Origin: Epiperipatus broadwayi
Taxonomy: Eukaryota > Onychophora > Udeonychophora > Euonychophora > Peripatidae
Direction: 5' to 3'
Assembly (NCBI GenBank): GCA_028023455.1
Contig: JAQFVV010000037.1
Span: 1,180,001 to 1,244,000 of the forward strand
DNA length: 64,000 bases
Part shown: piece by piece, positions 9,500 through 21,143 of the stretch
Position numbering within the stretch: the stretch's first letter is position 1
Layout of the letters: each line of letters starts with the position of its first letter
Notes under the pieces: generated by a model
Databases searched by the model: none
The model's input: the letters and a program-made list of their open reading frames with translations, nothing else
Told to the model about the DNA's origin: nothing
Translations under genes and position numbers: made by a program

Positions 9500-12150
9500 T
9501 TACCCAAAAAATCCATAAACAATATAAAAAATCAAATATCCAAATCAATAATTATATACAAATGTATAAGTAGACTATCTACATACACACCAGTATATAC
9601 ATATATATATTTAACCGGGTAGCATCCGTTTCAAAAGTTGCTTCATTAAAAATAAAACTAACTTTTGGTTTGATTAAATTTAAAGCTATTTAAAAAATTG
9701 TTTGTAAGAGTACGTGTATTAAAACACATACCCGTTTATGTTTAAAATATATAGTTTTATTTTATATAAAATTGAGTTTAAAATAGTTTTTTGTTACTGC
9801 TTGTTTTTACTTTTTTTTAATCAAATTGATGAAAAACAGGCAAACTTGTTAATTACATTCCTGTCTCTTTTATTTTAATCATTTCTAAGTTAATTCTAAA
9901 AGTGGAGATTTAATTTTGTGTTGTTGATTTTGTTTAAAATAATCCCTGGTTAGAATTCCTAATTAGTTTGAGCGGGAGATTGAGATTTGCCCTGCCCTAA
10001 GGCGTAGAATTCGAAACAAGAAAAGTTTATGTGGGAATGTAGCGTGGATATAAATAACCCTGCAAATTTTGGGACAATAGAGATTATTCTTGGCTAGAAC
10101 AAGCTGCTTCAAAGTAATTCATTCAACATTCGCAGTTATATTAGCTTGTTGAGATTAAAACTGTTGGCAGTTTAGAAGTTCTTTTTGGAAATTTGTCTTC
10201 ACAAAATGTCAAAATACACTGCTATACTTATTGTAATCAACAATATGTCTTGCTAACTTAACCAAAAGACAAATTCCTAACTTCCAGCTGTTCTTCGATC
10301 ATGCTATGAAAATCTAAAGTAAAACGGATCCCCAAATTTGCCTCTACACTTGCCGCTGTAAAAGGATGGAACACCTGAAAGACAAACTTATAATAAAAGT
10401 GTGCACGCTTTGGAAACTCCGTGAACTTTGCTTTACCGTAAGGTAAACTTTTTCTTATTCTTGCCAGGATAAATAAATTTATTTTAATTAAATCTCTGCT
10501 CAATCTCAAATAAGTGTGATGTATAAAGTTTTATTAATTATTTAATCTAATATTTATTATCTGTATTTGCTTTTCCTTGTATTTTATAGTGTGTCTTGGA
10601 ATCTTAGTTTTAAGATTTCAACTTTGTTTTTCATTTCGTTTATTGGAGAGTGTATTGGGAGATTACGTTTTATATGCTTAATATGTCTTACTTTATTTTA
10701 CTAACTCTTGCTAAATGCTTTAGCAGTCTTGCGTAAATTTTAGTTTGATCACCTGTCTCTATTTTATTCTTCAATAATTAATTTAAATCACTGTGTTTGC
10801 ACTTTTGCAAACAGTAAATCTTTTGGCTGGCGGTTTATTGTGTTTGTTATTCTAGTTTTTCTTTGATGGAGATTTTATTTTCTATAGTTCAGATTACATA
10901 GTCTTTAATCTTCCCTTTTTGGTGTGAGACCAACCTTGGCTAGTTTAAACGTACTTGTTCAAGAGCATTTTGCAGAATTATGACATTCTTAGTTCCGACG
11001 TTTCTTTTGCGGACTAAGAAAAGCTCATCTGCGCTGTTCGGTTGGACCTCCACACATCCATTTTCCTAAATCTTTATGAAGAAAAACATAGAATTGGTTT
11101 ATGTGAATTGCTAGCAGGAAGATACTCTTAATTCTCATTTAAATTCTTGGTGATAGAACGTTTCTTTCTGCTAAAGCATTTAATGTTTTCATATTTTTAT
11201 CTCACATGCAGTCTCTGATAATTTAATTTATAAAAATCTAGGCCAAACTTTAATATTTTGTTTACTAGATTTATTTTATCTTTTACAAGTTGCTTTAAAT
11301 GTATTCGTCAGAGTGTATACTGGGAATTTTGTTTGTAAATTTATTTTGTAATTCTAATTATCTCACTTTCTTGGAATGCTGGGGCAGACATAACTAGTTG
11401 TATAATTACTTACCTGTCTCCACTGAGACCTCTAATTACTATTCTCAGTTTAGTTTTGGCCAATCATTTGGTTGGGGATTCACCAGTTTTAAATGTCAGT
11501 TGTCCTTAAATCATAGATTTAATATTTTAATTTGAAATCATTTATGTCAGGATATTTTCTAATTTTATTATTTCATTAAATTGGAGACGCAATTTTCCTC
11601 CCGTTTTATAATTTATACTCCGAAGTATTCATTTATTTTTTTTTGTTCTTGGGGTAAATCAACCATGCAATATCTTAAACGCAGTATAGTGTGGGCTGTT
11701 CTACCGGCAAGATGACGTTCTTGGTCCTGACGTATTTTTCCGAGCCAAGAAATGCTCGCCAGCGCTGTTTTGTTGATTTCTTTCAATAATGTATTGTTTT
11801 CATATCTTTGAATAAGGAAACCAGTGTTTCAGGTGAATTGTCAACTGAAAGAAATTTGTTCCCTTCTTTAATTCACTATTAGAAAATTAGTCTGTCTGCC
11901 AGAGCGTTGAATTTTATTCTTTTTGGTACACGCCTGATATAACCCTATTTATTGTATTATAACTTTTACTTTATAATCTATATTTCTCGCAAATAAAATT
12001 TCAAGAGTCTAAACTTAATTTGGCTGAAGTTTGTCTTAGTGCTTTTGTTTCTCAATTGTCTGAACAACATTTAAGATTTCTTGCTTTTTCCCTGGGCCTA
12101 GTCGACGCAAACCATCATCGTCATCCATTTTTGATCACAGTAAATAAATT
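9500..12150. repeat. Unassigned repeat block with internal direct repetition
   Basis: No protein family recognised. A TATA-like gatataaataaccc lies at about 10047. Two related segments (tgacattcttagttccgacg at 10981 and tgacgttcttggtcctgacg at 11713, each followed by a GC-richer ..aagaaa.gctc...gcgctgtt) are 732 bp apart. Further weak matches (cctgtctc.. at 9871, 10752 and 11413) suggest two or three old units. tttgagcgggaga (9967) also occurs in the 3' LTR at 6136, so this may be a related LTR or its remains. Confidence 0.4.
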
Positions 12151-12368
12151 TTCTATGTGATGTGATGTACTGTGGCTGCTTCTTAAACGAAGTCAAGAAT
12201 ATCTGAGCAATTATGCCCAAATAAACCTGTTAGCCACTTAATTTCCCATTGTCCACTCTAAGTTTCCCCATATTCTGCTCCATCCCATTTCCAAAACATA
12301 ATCTTTGTCAACTCTATAGCCTTTATATCTAAATCCCCCTTTTCTTTTCCCAAACCCAGCATAAAAAC

Positions 12369-13325
12369 CTATAATTCACTTTCTGTATAATCACTTTTTT
12401 CATATTTATTCTTCCATATCTTCATTATATGTACCCTTTCTGTTTTTAAGCATTTACATTCAATTAACAAATGTCTAATATTTTCTGTTCCTTCCTTACA
12501 TAATTTGCAAAATAAATCACCCATATTTTTCCATTTACATGTATATTCTCTTGTAGCTAAAGATCTCGTTCGAGCCTTAAACAATAAACTAACTTTCCTT
12601 ACTATTATCATATATTAACTCACACCTAATATTCTGTTTATTTCTATATATATTTAAACTCTTTTTACTCTCCATACTATTTCTCCATCTCTTTAACTCA
12701 CAATTCTTTATTAATAAATCTATTCTTTCATCCCATTCCTTACTACTATAACACTCAACAATCCTCTTAACACAATCATCCCATCTTTTGTACAAATATA
12801 CTGATATAAATTCTTTATCCAAATCTTTTGCATACCGCATTACTTTTTTCACCCATCTTGCTACCTGCCCTTTACTCATAACCCAATTAAATACTATTTT
12901 GGCTATTCTTTTATTATCCATAAACTGCAATCTACCAAACATTTTCATTTTACTTTTTGCATCTCTCATATGAAAACTTGACCATCCCATTTCTTCTTGA
13001 ATTGCCTCCCTTGCTGTCCATACATCTGCATCCAATGCATGTCTTCCTACTTCCCTTTGAACTTTTTCTAAATAATCTAATACCCCTTTACTAACACATA
13101 ATGCATCATTACCATATGTTAACCCTGCTACTGCAACTCCCATATAATTCTAGCTACATCATATTTATTACATGAAAACACTGTTAATTTCTTTATCAAT
13201 CCCCTTCTTTTCTTTGCTTCATTTATCAATTTTTTCTCCCATTCATCCAAATAATTTTTCTGATTACTTAAAATAATTCCCAAATAACTATATCTATTCA
13301 CCACACTTAACTTAATATCTCCCAA
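12369..13325 (-). pseudogene. LINE ORF2 C-terminal region with zinc knuckle
   Basis: Two overlapping minus-strand frames (13128-13325 and 12589-13143, then 12369-12611). The first has KLSVVNRYSYLGIILSNQKN, the thumb-like NKYDVARIIWELQ, then GLTYGNDALCVSKG. The second ends in CKLCKEGTENIRHLLIECKC, a C-x2-C-x8-H-x4-C finger typical of LINE ORF2 tails. Frame changes at about 13135 and 12600 make it non-functional. Confidence 0.8.
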
Positions 13326-13333
13326 TAAAAATT

Positions 13334-14303
13334 CTACATCTTCTCTTTCTCAAGTGATTTTTCTTCACTAAATTTAATCCACATCTCTTTACCGACCCTT
13401 GCATATGTCATCAGCATAACTTCCATATCTTCTCTTCTTTCTGCACACAAAAAAATATCATCTGCAAAAAAAAAACCCGACAAAATATATACTCCCTTAC
13501 CACCTATTAATGGTATCTCTATTCCTGTTCCTAATCTTTCTATTGTTCTTTCCATTTCACTCAAATACAACACAAACAAAATAGGTGACATAGAGCATCC
13601 TTGCCTTAGTCCCATCCCATTTTTAACTTTAACTGATTTTATATTCCCTAATTGATGTATATAATAATTATTTTCATATAATTTCTTAATAATATCCACT
13701 AAAGCTTCATCCATTCCCAAATTTGCTAAACTTATCCATAATCTATTTCTATTTACTCTATCATATGCCTTCTCTATATCTGTAAAACTCATATATAACT
13801 GTTTACTTGAATTTCTACTCATATCCATAAGTTGTGTAACTACAAATAAACTATCTCCTATACGCCTATCTAATCTAAAACTTCCAACTACATTATTCCC
13901 TTCCATCCATTTTACAACTCTTCTAGCCACCATATATGAGAAAACTTTATATAAAACTAATGTTACCGCTATTGGTCTATTACTTTCTATGATCCTTACC
14001 TTTTCCTTTAAATAATAATCTTACTCTTGTATTACTCCAACTACTGGGGAAAACTCTATTCTGTGCCATCTTATTAAAACAGGATAATAACTTTACTTTT
14101 GCCCTATATCCTAAATTCATTACCATCTCTGCTGCCCATCCATCTAAACCTCTTGCCTTTCCACTTTTAAATTTTTTCTCTACCTCATTCAGTTCATTTT
14201 TTGTAAACCTAATATTCCCATTACTATATACTTTCATGTTTTCTATCACTCTATCCTTCACATCTAACATCTTTTCTATATTCATTACATCTTTATTTAA
14301 CAT
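13334..14303 (-). pseudogene. LINE ORF2 reverse transcriptase
   Basis: The first piece (13980-14303) has GLDGWAAEMV and FPSSWSNTRVRLLFKGKGKD, the RT fingers. The second (13334-13933) has motif A FTDIEKAYDRV, motif B GLRQGCSMSPILF and motif C FFADDIFL. The catalytic aspartates are intact. The two pieces are in different frames, joined around 13935-13980 (RPIAVTLVLYKVF-like region), so the enzyme is broken by a frameshift and no longer a single ORF. Confidence 0.88.
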
Positions 14304-14469
14304 TCTCTCTAAATCTTCTCTAGAGCTACACTCTATTTCCTCATCATCTAGTAATACTATCTCTCTCTCCCTACTTTTCTCCTTTTAATGTAATTCCAAA
14401 ATTTCTTACTCCCATCTCTTCCACTTTTAATAATATTCTCCAACAATTTACAATTCAATTTCATTCTCT

Positions 14470-15640
14470 CTATATATAATTATCTATTTTAGCCAACTTC
14501 TTCTTTTCTAAGTACTTTTCCCATTTAGCATTAATATCTTTTTCACTTTCCTTGTTCTTAATAGCACACTTATATTCTCTGCATGCTTCTTTTACACTTT
14601 TACTAATTCTTATTTTTTTATTTGTTTTATTCTTCTGAATATTCTCAGCTAAAACCCTATTTGCCACTTTTTCTACTTCTTTACACCAGTCCTTATATTC
14701 ATCCCCAACCAACTCTTCCATGATTTCTTCAACTTGTATTTTATACTCTTCCAACTTATTTTTATCATTCACTCTCCATCCACATCTTTCACTATTATTT
14801 CTACTTTTATTTCTATTTTCCATCACGTTACTAACCATTTCAATTACAATGAAGTTATGATCACTAGTGCATATTTTTTCTTCATTATCTAACAATTTTC
14901 CGTATTTTATTCATTCCTTCTTTCTCTACCAATACATAATCCATTGCGTGAAATATATTATTTCTAGACCATGGGTATTGTCCCTCATAAATATTTAATA
15001 AATTTCCAATACTCAAATTCACTTTCTGACAAAATTTCTTCAAAAGCTGTCCATTTTTATTTTCTACATCATCCATTTCTTCAATATGTCCATTCATATC
15101 CCCTATAACCATTATTCTCTTCCCCTTTTTTTTAAAACTTTGTATATCCTTAACTAGACATTCATATATGTTACTGTTCCTCTCCATTATAATTTGACTA
15201 TCTCCAGTGGCTATATAAACTATAGCCACCATCCATTCTTGTCCACCCAATCTTATTTCAAACCACAAAAGTTCTTGACATTTAACAATATTTAAATATT
15301 TTTTTGATATAACACCTATACCCTCACCTCTTTCTTCTTTTTTTTTTCTATTTATACCCTACCATACCAACTGTTCTAAAATAGATTCTTCTTCTCTTAG
15401 ATGTGTTTCCACTACTACTAATACCTCAAGCTCTTCATTTTCAATTGTTTTATTTAATTCCATCCACTTTTTTGGTTTCCTACCACCTTGCATATTCAAA
15501 AGCCCAATTTTAACAATTTCTTCTTTCCTAACTACTCTTTTGTAAATTCTTTCAATTCTTTCTTCTCCATTACATTTATAAATAACTTTCTTACCATTAA
15601 TTTTACAAACCCATTCCTTCTCCATATCTATATTTACATC
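14470..15640 (-). pseudogene. LINE ORF2 APE-type endonuclease
   Basis: Three adjoining frames. IGLLNMQGGRKPKKWMEL and VVVETHLREEE (15359-15625) carry the conserved N and E. VIGDMNGHIEEMD and HAMDYVLVEK (14885-15268) carry the GDxN and xxDY motifs. TSDHNFIVIEMV (14895 leftwards) carries the final SDH. All metal and catalytic motifs of the APE family are visible, but two frame changes split them. A Lys-rich linker follows (14470-14800). Confidence 0.87.
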
Positions 15641-15726
15641 TAAATCAAATTCCTTTTGCTTATTTTTTACATTTCATCCATTCTTTTTCTTTTTGATAAT
15701 ATTGCAATTTAAAATCCCACTTCCCC

Positions 15727-16113
15727 TTATAAGTTTCCCGACAAATATTTTTTATAAATCAGTCTCCCTAAAACTTCACTTCCTTGTTTTCCTAAATGCA
15801 ACCCATCTTTACTATATAACTCCCTCTTTCCAATAAAACAATCCCACACATCCACAAACATAACATTATTTCTCTCGCACAACTTTTTCAATCTCTCATT
15901 TATAGAACATGCCCTATCTAACAAATACCTCTTATCAAATCTTGGTAATAATCCAATTACTCCTTCTCTTCCTTTAATCATAATCAAATTCCTAATCAAT
16001 TCTACATACTCATCCATTATTCTCTCTACCTTGCTTTTTACGACAAAAAAATTTTCCATTCTTAATCCGCACAAATTTATAATTTTATCTTTGCTGCCTC
16101 TTTTGCCTTTCAA
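15727..16113 (-). pseudogene. LINE ORF1 SGNH-type esterase domain
   Basis: 128 aa. GREGVIGLLPRFDKRYLLDR, INERLKKLCERNNVMFVDVW and the terminal block SKDGLHLGKQGSEVLGRLI. The D-G-L-H pair corresponds to block V of SGNH/GDSL hydrolases, as in ORF1 of CR1/L2 LINEs. The GDS serine block would lie in the upstream part and is not clear, so activity is doubtful. Confidence 0.75.
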
Positions 16114-16765
16114 AACAACCTTTTACATTTAAATGACAGATATTCATTAATATAAATGTGTTGCTGTTTCTGAGACTCATCCAAATTAGTATACAAATCA
16201 CTATTTGCCAACAAACTTCTTCTCTTCCTAAGCCAATTTTGGGCAAATAATATACTTTTAAACTGAATTTGTAAAATGAGTGGTTTACTTGTTATATTTC
16301 TGCTATTTATGTGCGAAGCCGACAAAATTTGATCACTATTAAAATTGTCAATTTCAATTTTACTTGCCACATCAGAAATAATTCCCATTACATCTTTCGC
16401 TTGTTTATATAAACCATGAATTTTCAACCATCCTTTCATTTATTTCCTGCTCCATTTTAAACTTATCCTTTGAAAACATATCCAAATCAGATTTAATTTT
16501 TTTCTTTTGCAATCAACTTCAGATTTAAGATCTTTATTTTCCTTCTAATAATAGTTCATTCTATTAATAATACCATTATATTTATTTGACATGAAATTCA
16601 AAGATTCTTTCAATGACTCCACTTCTTTTTTTAAATCAGATATTACTGTATATCAATTTTCCCATAAACCTGTTAATATTACTTTCAAATCATTTATTTC
16701 TCTCCTGAGACTTGAAACATCCATCTCCTCATCCATAGAATTTTTTATTTTTCTATAATTTAAAC
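16110..16765 (-). pseudogene. LINE ORF1 coiled coil and linker
   Basis: Minus-strand reading SLRREINDLKVILTGL, ISDLKKEVESLKESLNFMSN, then (16110-16439) IHGLYKQAKDVMGIISDVA and NITSKPLILQIQFKS. Heptads of hydrophobic residues fit a trimer- or multimer-forming coiled coil, followed by a segment resembling the RNA-binding part of CR1 ORF1. Stops at about 16440, 16550 and 16650 break it. Confidence 0.6.
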
Positions 16766-17364
16766 AAGTCCCTTTTTAAGATGTGATATGTTGGACTATT
16801 TCCATCATTTATGAGTGAATGTTGAATGTATAGAAAATTTTAAACTTTTCAAATACAAACAACTTGTTAGTAATAACACACAAATAGACAATACAGGTTA
16901 GTAATTACACAACGTTTCGAGTAGTATTATTCTCCACTCTTCTTCAGGTGTTGCTGGCCTATATGCACAATGACAATATTCACTTAGAAGTTGAACTCGC
17001 ACCTTTAGATTCTTGTATATTGAATTTAAGGCAAACGCTCTACCAACTGAGCTATTCTGTCAAAGGCAACATATAGTAGAAATTTGATATATTTATATAT
17101 GAGGGTTGGTTCAAATCCTCCTGAGTCCTTCAATTTTTTTTTTTTTTAACAAGTCTAATTATTTTTATTTTTACTTTTTCCTAAGAGCAAGATTAATTAG
17201 AGGCTTCCATACATTGTGTATTGCCACACTGGGTTGACTTATAGGATTATTTACCATTGTCATATGAGCAGCTTCCTTGAATTTTCTTCTATGCATTCTT
17301 TCCTCTTTATCCAATATCTTTGTATTTTCCCTCTTAAGCACATGGTCATTAGTACATACATGAT

Positions 17365-17574
17365 GTGTCTACCATAGCAGATCATGTATGTACTAATGAC
17401 CATGTGCTTAAGAGGGAAAATACAAAGATATTGGATAAAGAGGAAAGAATGCATAGAAGAAAATTCAAGGAAGCTGCTCATATGACAATGGTAAATAATC
17501 CTATAAGTCAACCCAGTGTGGCAATACCCAATGTATGGAAGCCTCTAATTAATCTTGCTCTTAGGAAAAAGTAA
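17365..17574 (+). pseudogene. PLE ORF C-terminal fragment (in foldback arm)
   Basis: The translation NDHVLKRENTKILDKEERMH, then RRKFKEAAHMTMVNNPISQP and VAIPNVWKPLINLAL, resembles the end of Penelope-like GIY-YIG ORFs (ILDKEER..R..KEA..I, then P....IW.P.I). The same piece is read in reverse at 17260-17364 in the other arm. The start codon used by the open frame lies in the centre of the palindrome, so it is not a genuine gene start. Confidence 0.6.
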
Positions 17575-17682
17575 AAATAAAAATAATTAGACTTGTTAAA
17601 AAAAAAAAAATTGAAGGACTCAGGAGGATTTGAACCAACCCTCATATATAAATATATCAAATTTCTACTATATGTTGCCTTT

Positions 17683-17775
17683 GACAGAATAGCTCAGTTG
17701 GTAGAACATTTGCCTTAAATTCAATATACAAGAATCTAAAGGTGCGAGTTCAACTTCTAAGCGAATATTGTCACT
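17683..17775 (+). repeat. tRNA-like segment in the foldback arm
   Basis: Contains an A box TAGCTCAGTTGGTAGA (17691-17706) and a B-box-like GTGCGAGTTCAACTTC (about 17742). Ends TGACA/TGTCA can pair as an acceptor stem. The spacing between boxes is longer than in a plain tRNA, as if an intron remained. A second T-arm-like piece (ggttcaaatcc on +, about 17110; inverted at about 17630) lies nearby. The left arm holds the inverted copy at about 16990-17062. Confidence 0.5.
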
Positions 17776-17790
17776 GTGCATATAGGCCAG

Positions 17791-17834
17791 CAACACCTGA
17801 AGAAGAGTGGAGAATAATACTACTCGAAACGTTG
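17791..17834 (+). ncRNA. Hammerhead-like motif (PLE)
   Basis: CAAC-AC-CTGAAGA (17797-17803), a stem-II candidate GAGT/ACTC (17805-17808 with 17822-17825), GAAAC (17826-17830), then GTTG complementary to the opening CAAC. This carries the two conserved strands of the hammerhead core, as reported in PLE terminal repeats. A clear stem III and a UH cleavage site were not found, so it may be inactive. The inverted copy is at about 16911-16957. Confidence 0.45.
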
Positions 17835-17998
17835 TATTATTACTAACAAGTTGTATTTGTATTTGAAAAGTTTAAATAAAGTTTAAAATTTTCTATACAT
17901 TCAACATTCACTCATAAATGATGGAAATAGTCCAACATATCACATCTTATAATATACCATCATTACAAACCTTCAGACAAATACTAAGTCCCTTTTTA

Positions 17999-18141
17999 TT
18001 ATTATTAGAAGTCATATTTCTATGTGTGGAAGACTTCAAGCCACAGTAATGGAAATGAAAACTAAACTTACACATTCTACAAGTAGAAAAATCCCCCTCT
18101 TTTCCCAAATCGAAAGTGCATCCTTTGCAAAAAGAAATCAT
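17999..18141 (-). pseudogene. LINE ORF1 N-terminal PHD-like zinc finger
   Basis: Starts MISFCKGCTFDLGKEGDF, then STCRMCKFSFHFHYCGLK: C-x2-C, C-x2-C and a following H/C pair, as in the PHD finger at the start of CR1/L2 ORF1. The frame is cut after NNNKKG by the foldback inserted at 17985. The ATG at 18141 is the likely start. Confidence 0.65.
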
Positions 18142-18200
18142 ATAATAAAATCGGCAATTGTTTCACTAGCTGGCAGACCAGACCACTATCTCTCTTGTGG

Positions 18201-20789
18201 GAAGAAATATAGCGGTTAATTCTAAATCACATAAAATCAAAACATCAAATCTTCAGAAAATAACAAATAGTTAAATGAAATAATCCACTTCAAGAGAGAC
18301 ATTGATTATTTATAAATAGTATTATATCAATATATATATACATAAAACTTAATAAATGAAAATAATCCAAAATAAAATCCACCGATTTAAAAACATTTTA
18401 ACAGCATCTTAAGATATCATCAAAAATAACTAACACATACAATACAGTTATTTTTGATATGTACATATGGAATACTCAGACTGATGATAGAATTTGATAC
18501 TTGTGTATAATCTTGTTACCTGAAGCTTGACAGGATTTTATTTTAATTATACATTTTCAGGGGCCTGCAATAATTTTTGAAAACAATATGGCTGTTGAAG
18601 CTGTTGTATTTAATATTTCATTTTATTTTTTGTAATATTGTAAAAATACAAGATATTATACTAAAATATGACAATTGATTATAATTAAAATAAATTTAAT
18701 ATTACTGGATTAAACAAATAAAAAATGTGTGTAAGCAAAATAATGAATTTGGGTTATGATAGATGGAAACTGCCACATAAATTTTGCTAATTACAAATCC
18801 ATGCATTGTCGTGCAGTTCCCTGGTACTTCTTGTTTTGCGATTTGGCCAGACCCCATAATCTTTCAATGTTTTGCACAAATCATTTTGGCAAAATATTCC
18901 AAAAAAAAAAATTATTAATTATATCTTGTGAATGGAATTTATAAGAAATTTATTAATATATTGTAAAGTTAACAGGAATTTATAATACTTTTTAAACTTA
19001 ACAGGAATTTATAAGCGATTTTTTTAATATTTCGTTAACATTCGTTACAGGTACATATATATATATAAAGATTAAGATCAGAATTATATATATTTTTAGA
19101 CATAACTACCTCTAGTTACAGGTTTAACAAGGATGGAAAACTGTATCTGCTTTCATCATTTCTCATTAAACAAATCTGAGAATAGATTGGAATAACAAAG
19201 CAACATAGTATTAAAATTAAATGATGACACTTGATCCTTGTTGGGGATAGTTTCTCACTGTTTGCTATCTCATAACAGAATCTATGAGTTGCATCTCAAA
19301 ATAATGCACTTCTTATATTATTGAGATGTATTTAACACATTATAGATATAAATTCTTAAATTATTGTTATTAAATAATTAAAATATAATAATATTCATAA
19401 AATCGTTTTGATAAATTATAAAAATTCCAAAGCCTTTAAAACATGTTTACTTTTATTTGTGGGTGTGAATAGATGGAAATTTGAATACATATTTTCACCC
19501 AAGACAGCATAAAAGATTGTTATAATTAAGTGTAAGATCATGAAATAAATGTATTGCCTCTTAGAGGATATAGTTTAACATAATTGTTTGTAATTAAGAT
19601 ATGAGTAAACTTGTAGTACTTAATGCACATTTATGTCAACGTATTTAGACAAAATTTAATTTTAAATTCTAATTCCAGAGCTTTTTAGAATTTGTGAATT
19701 TTTCACATTGCAACAATATCTCCATTACAAACTAGCCAATTTGAAATTTAAATAAACATTTATTTTATTACCTGTAGTTTGCTTGTACTAAAATACTTTT
19801 TATACATAGTACAAATTTATTTCACTATTAATTAAATAATATTGTAAAATATAGAATATATATCAATTATTACTAATTTTCTTCTTTTCTATATCAACAT
19901 AATATCTGGTAATTAATGAATATTTTCACAGAAAAAGTAGTTTTTTAATATTCAGCTTTATTACTGCCTAGCATGCTTTCAATATATTCAATGTATTATA
20001 TTCATGGCGTATGATGGTGTGATTATAATTTCTTTGTATCACTATTTAATTATTATCTAATAAGCTATTATGTATTTAAATTCAAATTCAGATTTATTTA
20101 AATCGCCTACTTTTTTGATATGGGTATGTTTGCTTTTCTGTTGATAGAAAAATGGTTACTAACGATTGCAAGTGCTTCTTTGAACTTGCTCTTTCTGTTC
20201 TCTCTGTGTGTACATTATTTCTGATTTTATTAGTTCTGATAATTGAAGTTTTTGAATTAGAGTTGTTTAGATTAATGGAAACTATTTGTATTTGCTTTTA
20301 TGAATCTACATAAATGTAGTAAGATTAATATTTATGCTTATCAGATTCATTCATTCATATGTAGACATTATAGTTTTTAAAAAATGTATCGCAGTGTATT
20401 ATTTTTATAAAAGGTATGGTTTTGTAATTATTATTATAAATAGAATAGTCATGTTTATAAACCAAAAATATATATCAGTATTAATATGTGTGTGTAAGCA
20501 CATATATGTGAACATAATGTTAATTATATATACATTTAGTTTGTTTTATATTCATAGACTGAATATTATTGAATTGTAATCAAAACATTTCTGAAGTAAA
20601 AAATTTAAATACACCATTTTAAATGGCAGTTAACAAAGTCAATCTCTATGCCTGATGATGCATAATAAATGTGCCCTCTACTGCAATATTAAGCATAACA
20701 TAAGAAAAGACAGCATATATATATATTGAAGTCAAAAAGATATCATCACTTATTTATTTAACATATATAATATATCATCATTCTTACTA
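18201..20789. other. Intron, no recognisable feature
   Basis: AT-rich sequence. Open frames (for example 20334-20579) are low-complexity translations. I see no conserved motif. Confidence 0.5.
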
Positions 20790-21087
20790 TTCAAGTCTGT
20801 TTTAAAATATATAAAATGCACTAACACGCACAAGCACACAAAGCTAAAAACAAATAAAGCAAATATATATTATTTTAATATCTATTCATTAAATGGCCAA
20901 GCGCTTTCAAGGTTCAAGCCCTCATAATCATAGCCGTATAGCCATTTAATGAATAGATATTAAAATAATATATATTTGCTTTATTTGTTTTTAGCTTTGG
21001 GTGCTTGTGCGTGTTAGCGCATTTTATATATTTTGATTCATAATTAGCCACAAAGTATAAACTATTTGCTTATTTCAAGTCTGTTTT
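20790..21087. mobile_element. Small hammerhead-type foldback with 14-bp target repeats
   Basis: Insert 20804-21073, flanked by TTCAAGTCTGTTTT at 20790-20803 and 21074-21087. It consists of inverted arms (about 20804-20900 and 20939-21036) and an unpaired right tail (21037-21073). Next to the centre, on minus, it reads CTATGATTATGAGGGCTTGA then ACCTTGAAAGCGC, which resembles the motif in the PLE insert at 36351-36788. It ends 56 bp before the JIP exon at 21144. Confidence 0.8.
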
Positions 21088-21143
21088 GTAATTTTAGCAA
21101 AAAATTGTTTTAAATAATAATTTATTTATTTCAATATTTATAG

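Larger units (their letters stand above)
16766..17998. mobile_element. Penelope-like foldback insertion with 13-bp target repeats
   Basis: Insert 16779-17985, flanked by AAGTCCCTTTTTA at 16766-16778 and 17986-17998. Removing it rejoins the LINE ORF1 region. It is two inverted copies (16779-17364 and 17381-17948) around a 16-base centre, plus a 37-base unpaired right tail. Each arm carries the end of a PLE GIY-YIG ORF, a tRNA-like segment with A and B boxes and a hammerhead-like motif. The left arm has about 30 bases (acacaaatagacaatacagg..) missing from the right arm. Confidence 0.85.
12154..18200 (-). mobile_element. CR1/L2-like LINE, near-complete copy 1
   Basis: Largest of five copies of one family, reading right to left. 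ORF1 has a PHD-like finger (17999-18141), coiled coil (16445-16765) and esterase (15727-16113). ORF2 has endonuclease (14470-15625), RT (13334-14303) and C-terminal zinc knuckle (12369-13325). The 3' end is a tandem ATCACATCACAT tail (12154-12166). A 1.2 kb foldback (16779-17985, 13-bp target repeats) separates the PHD and coiled-coil parts. Frameshifts break both ORFs, although each catalytic motif except the frame is still readable. Confidence 0.9.

Noticed and set aside
10258-10509. 83-codon minus-strand frame in the repeat block
   Set aside because: No recognisable domain; the surrounding sequence is repetitive and the frame could be chance.
16779-17985. Assembly artefact (inverted contig join)
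   Set aside because: The arms differ by an indel and substitutions, and the insert has a 13-bp target duplication, so a real insertion is more likely.
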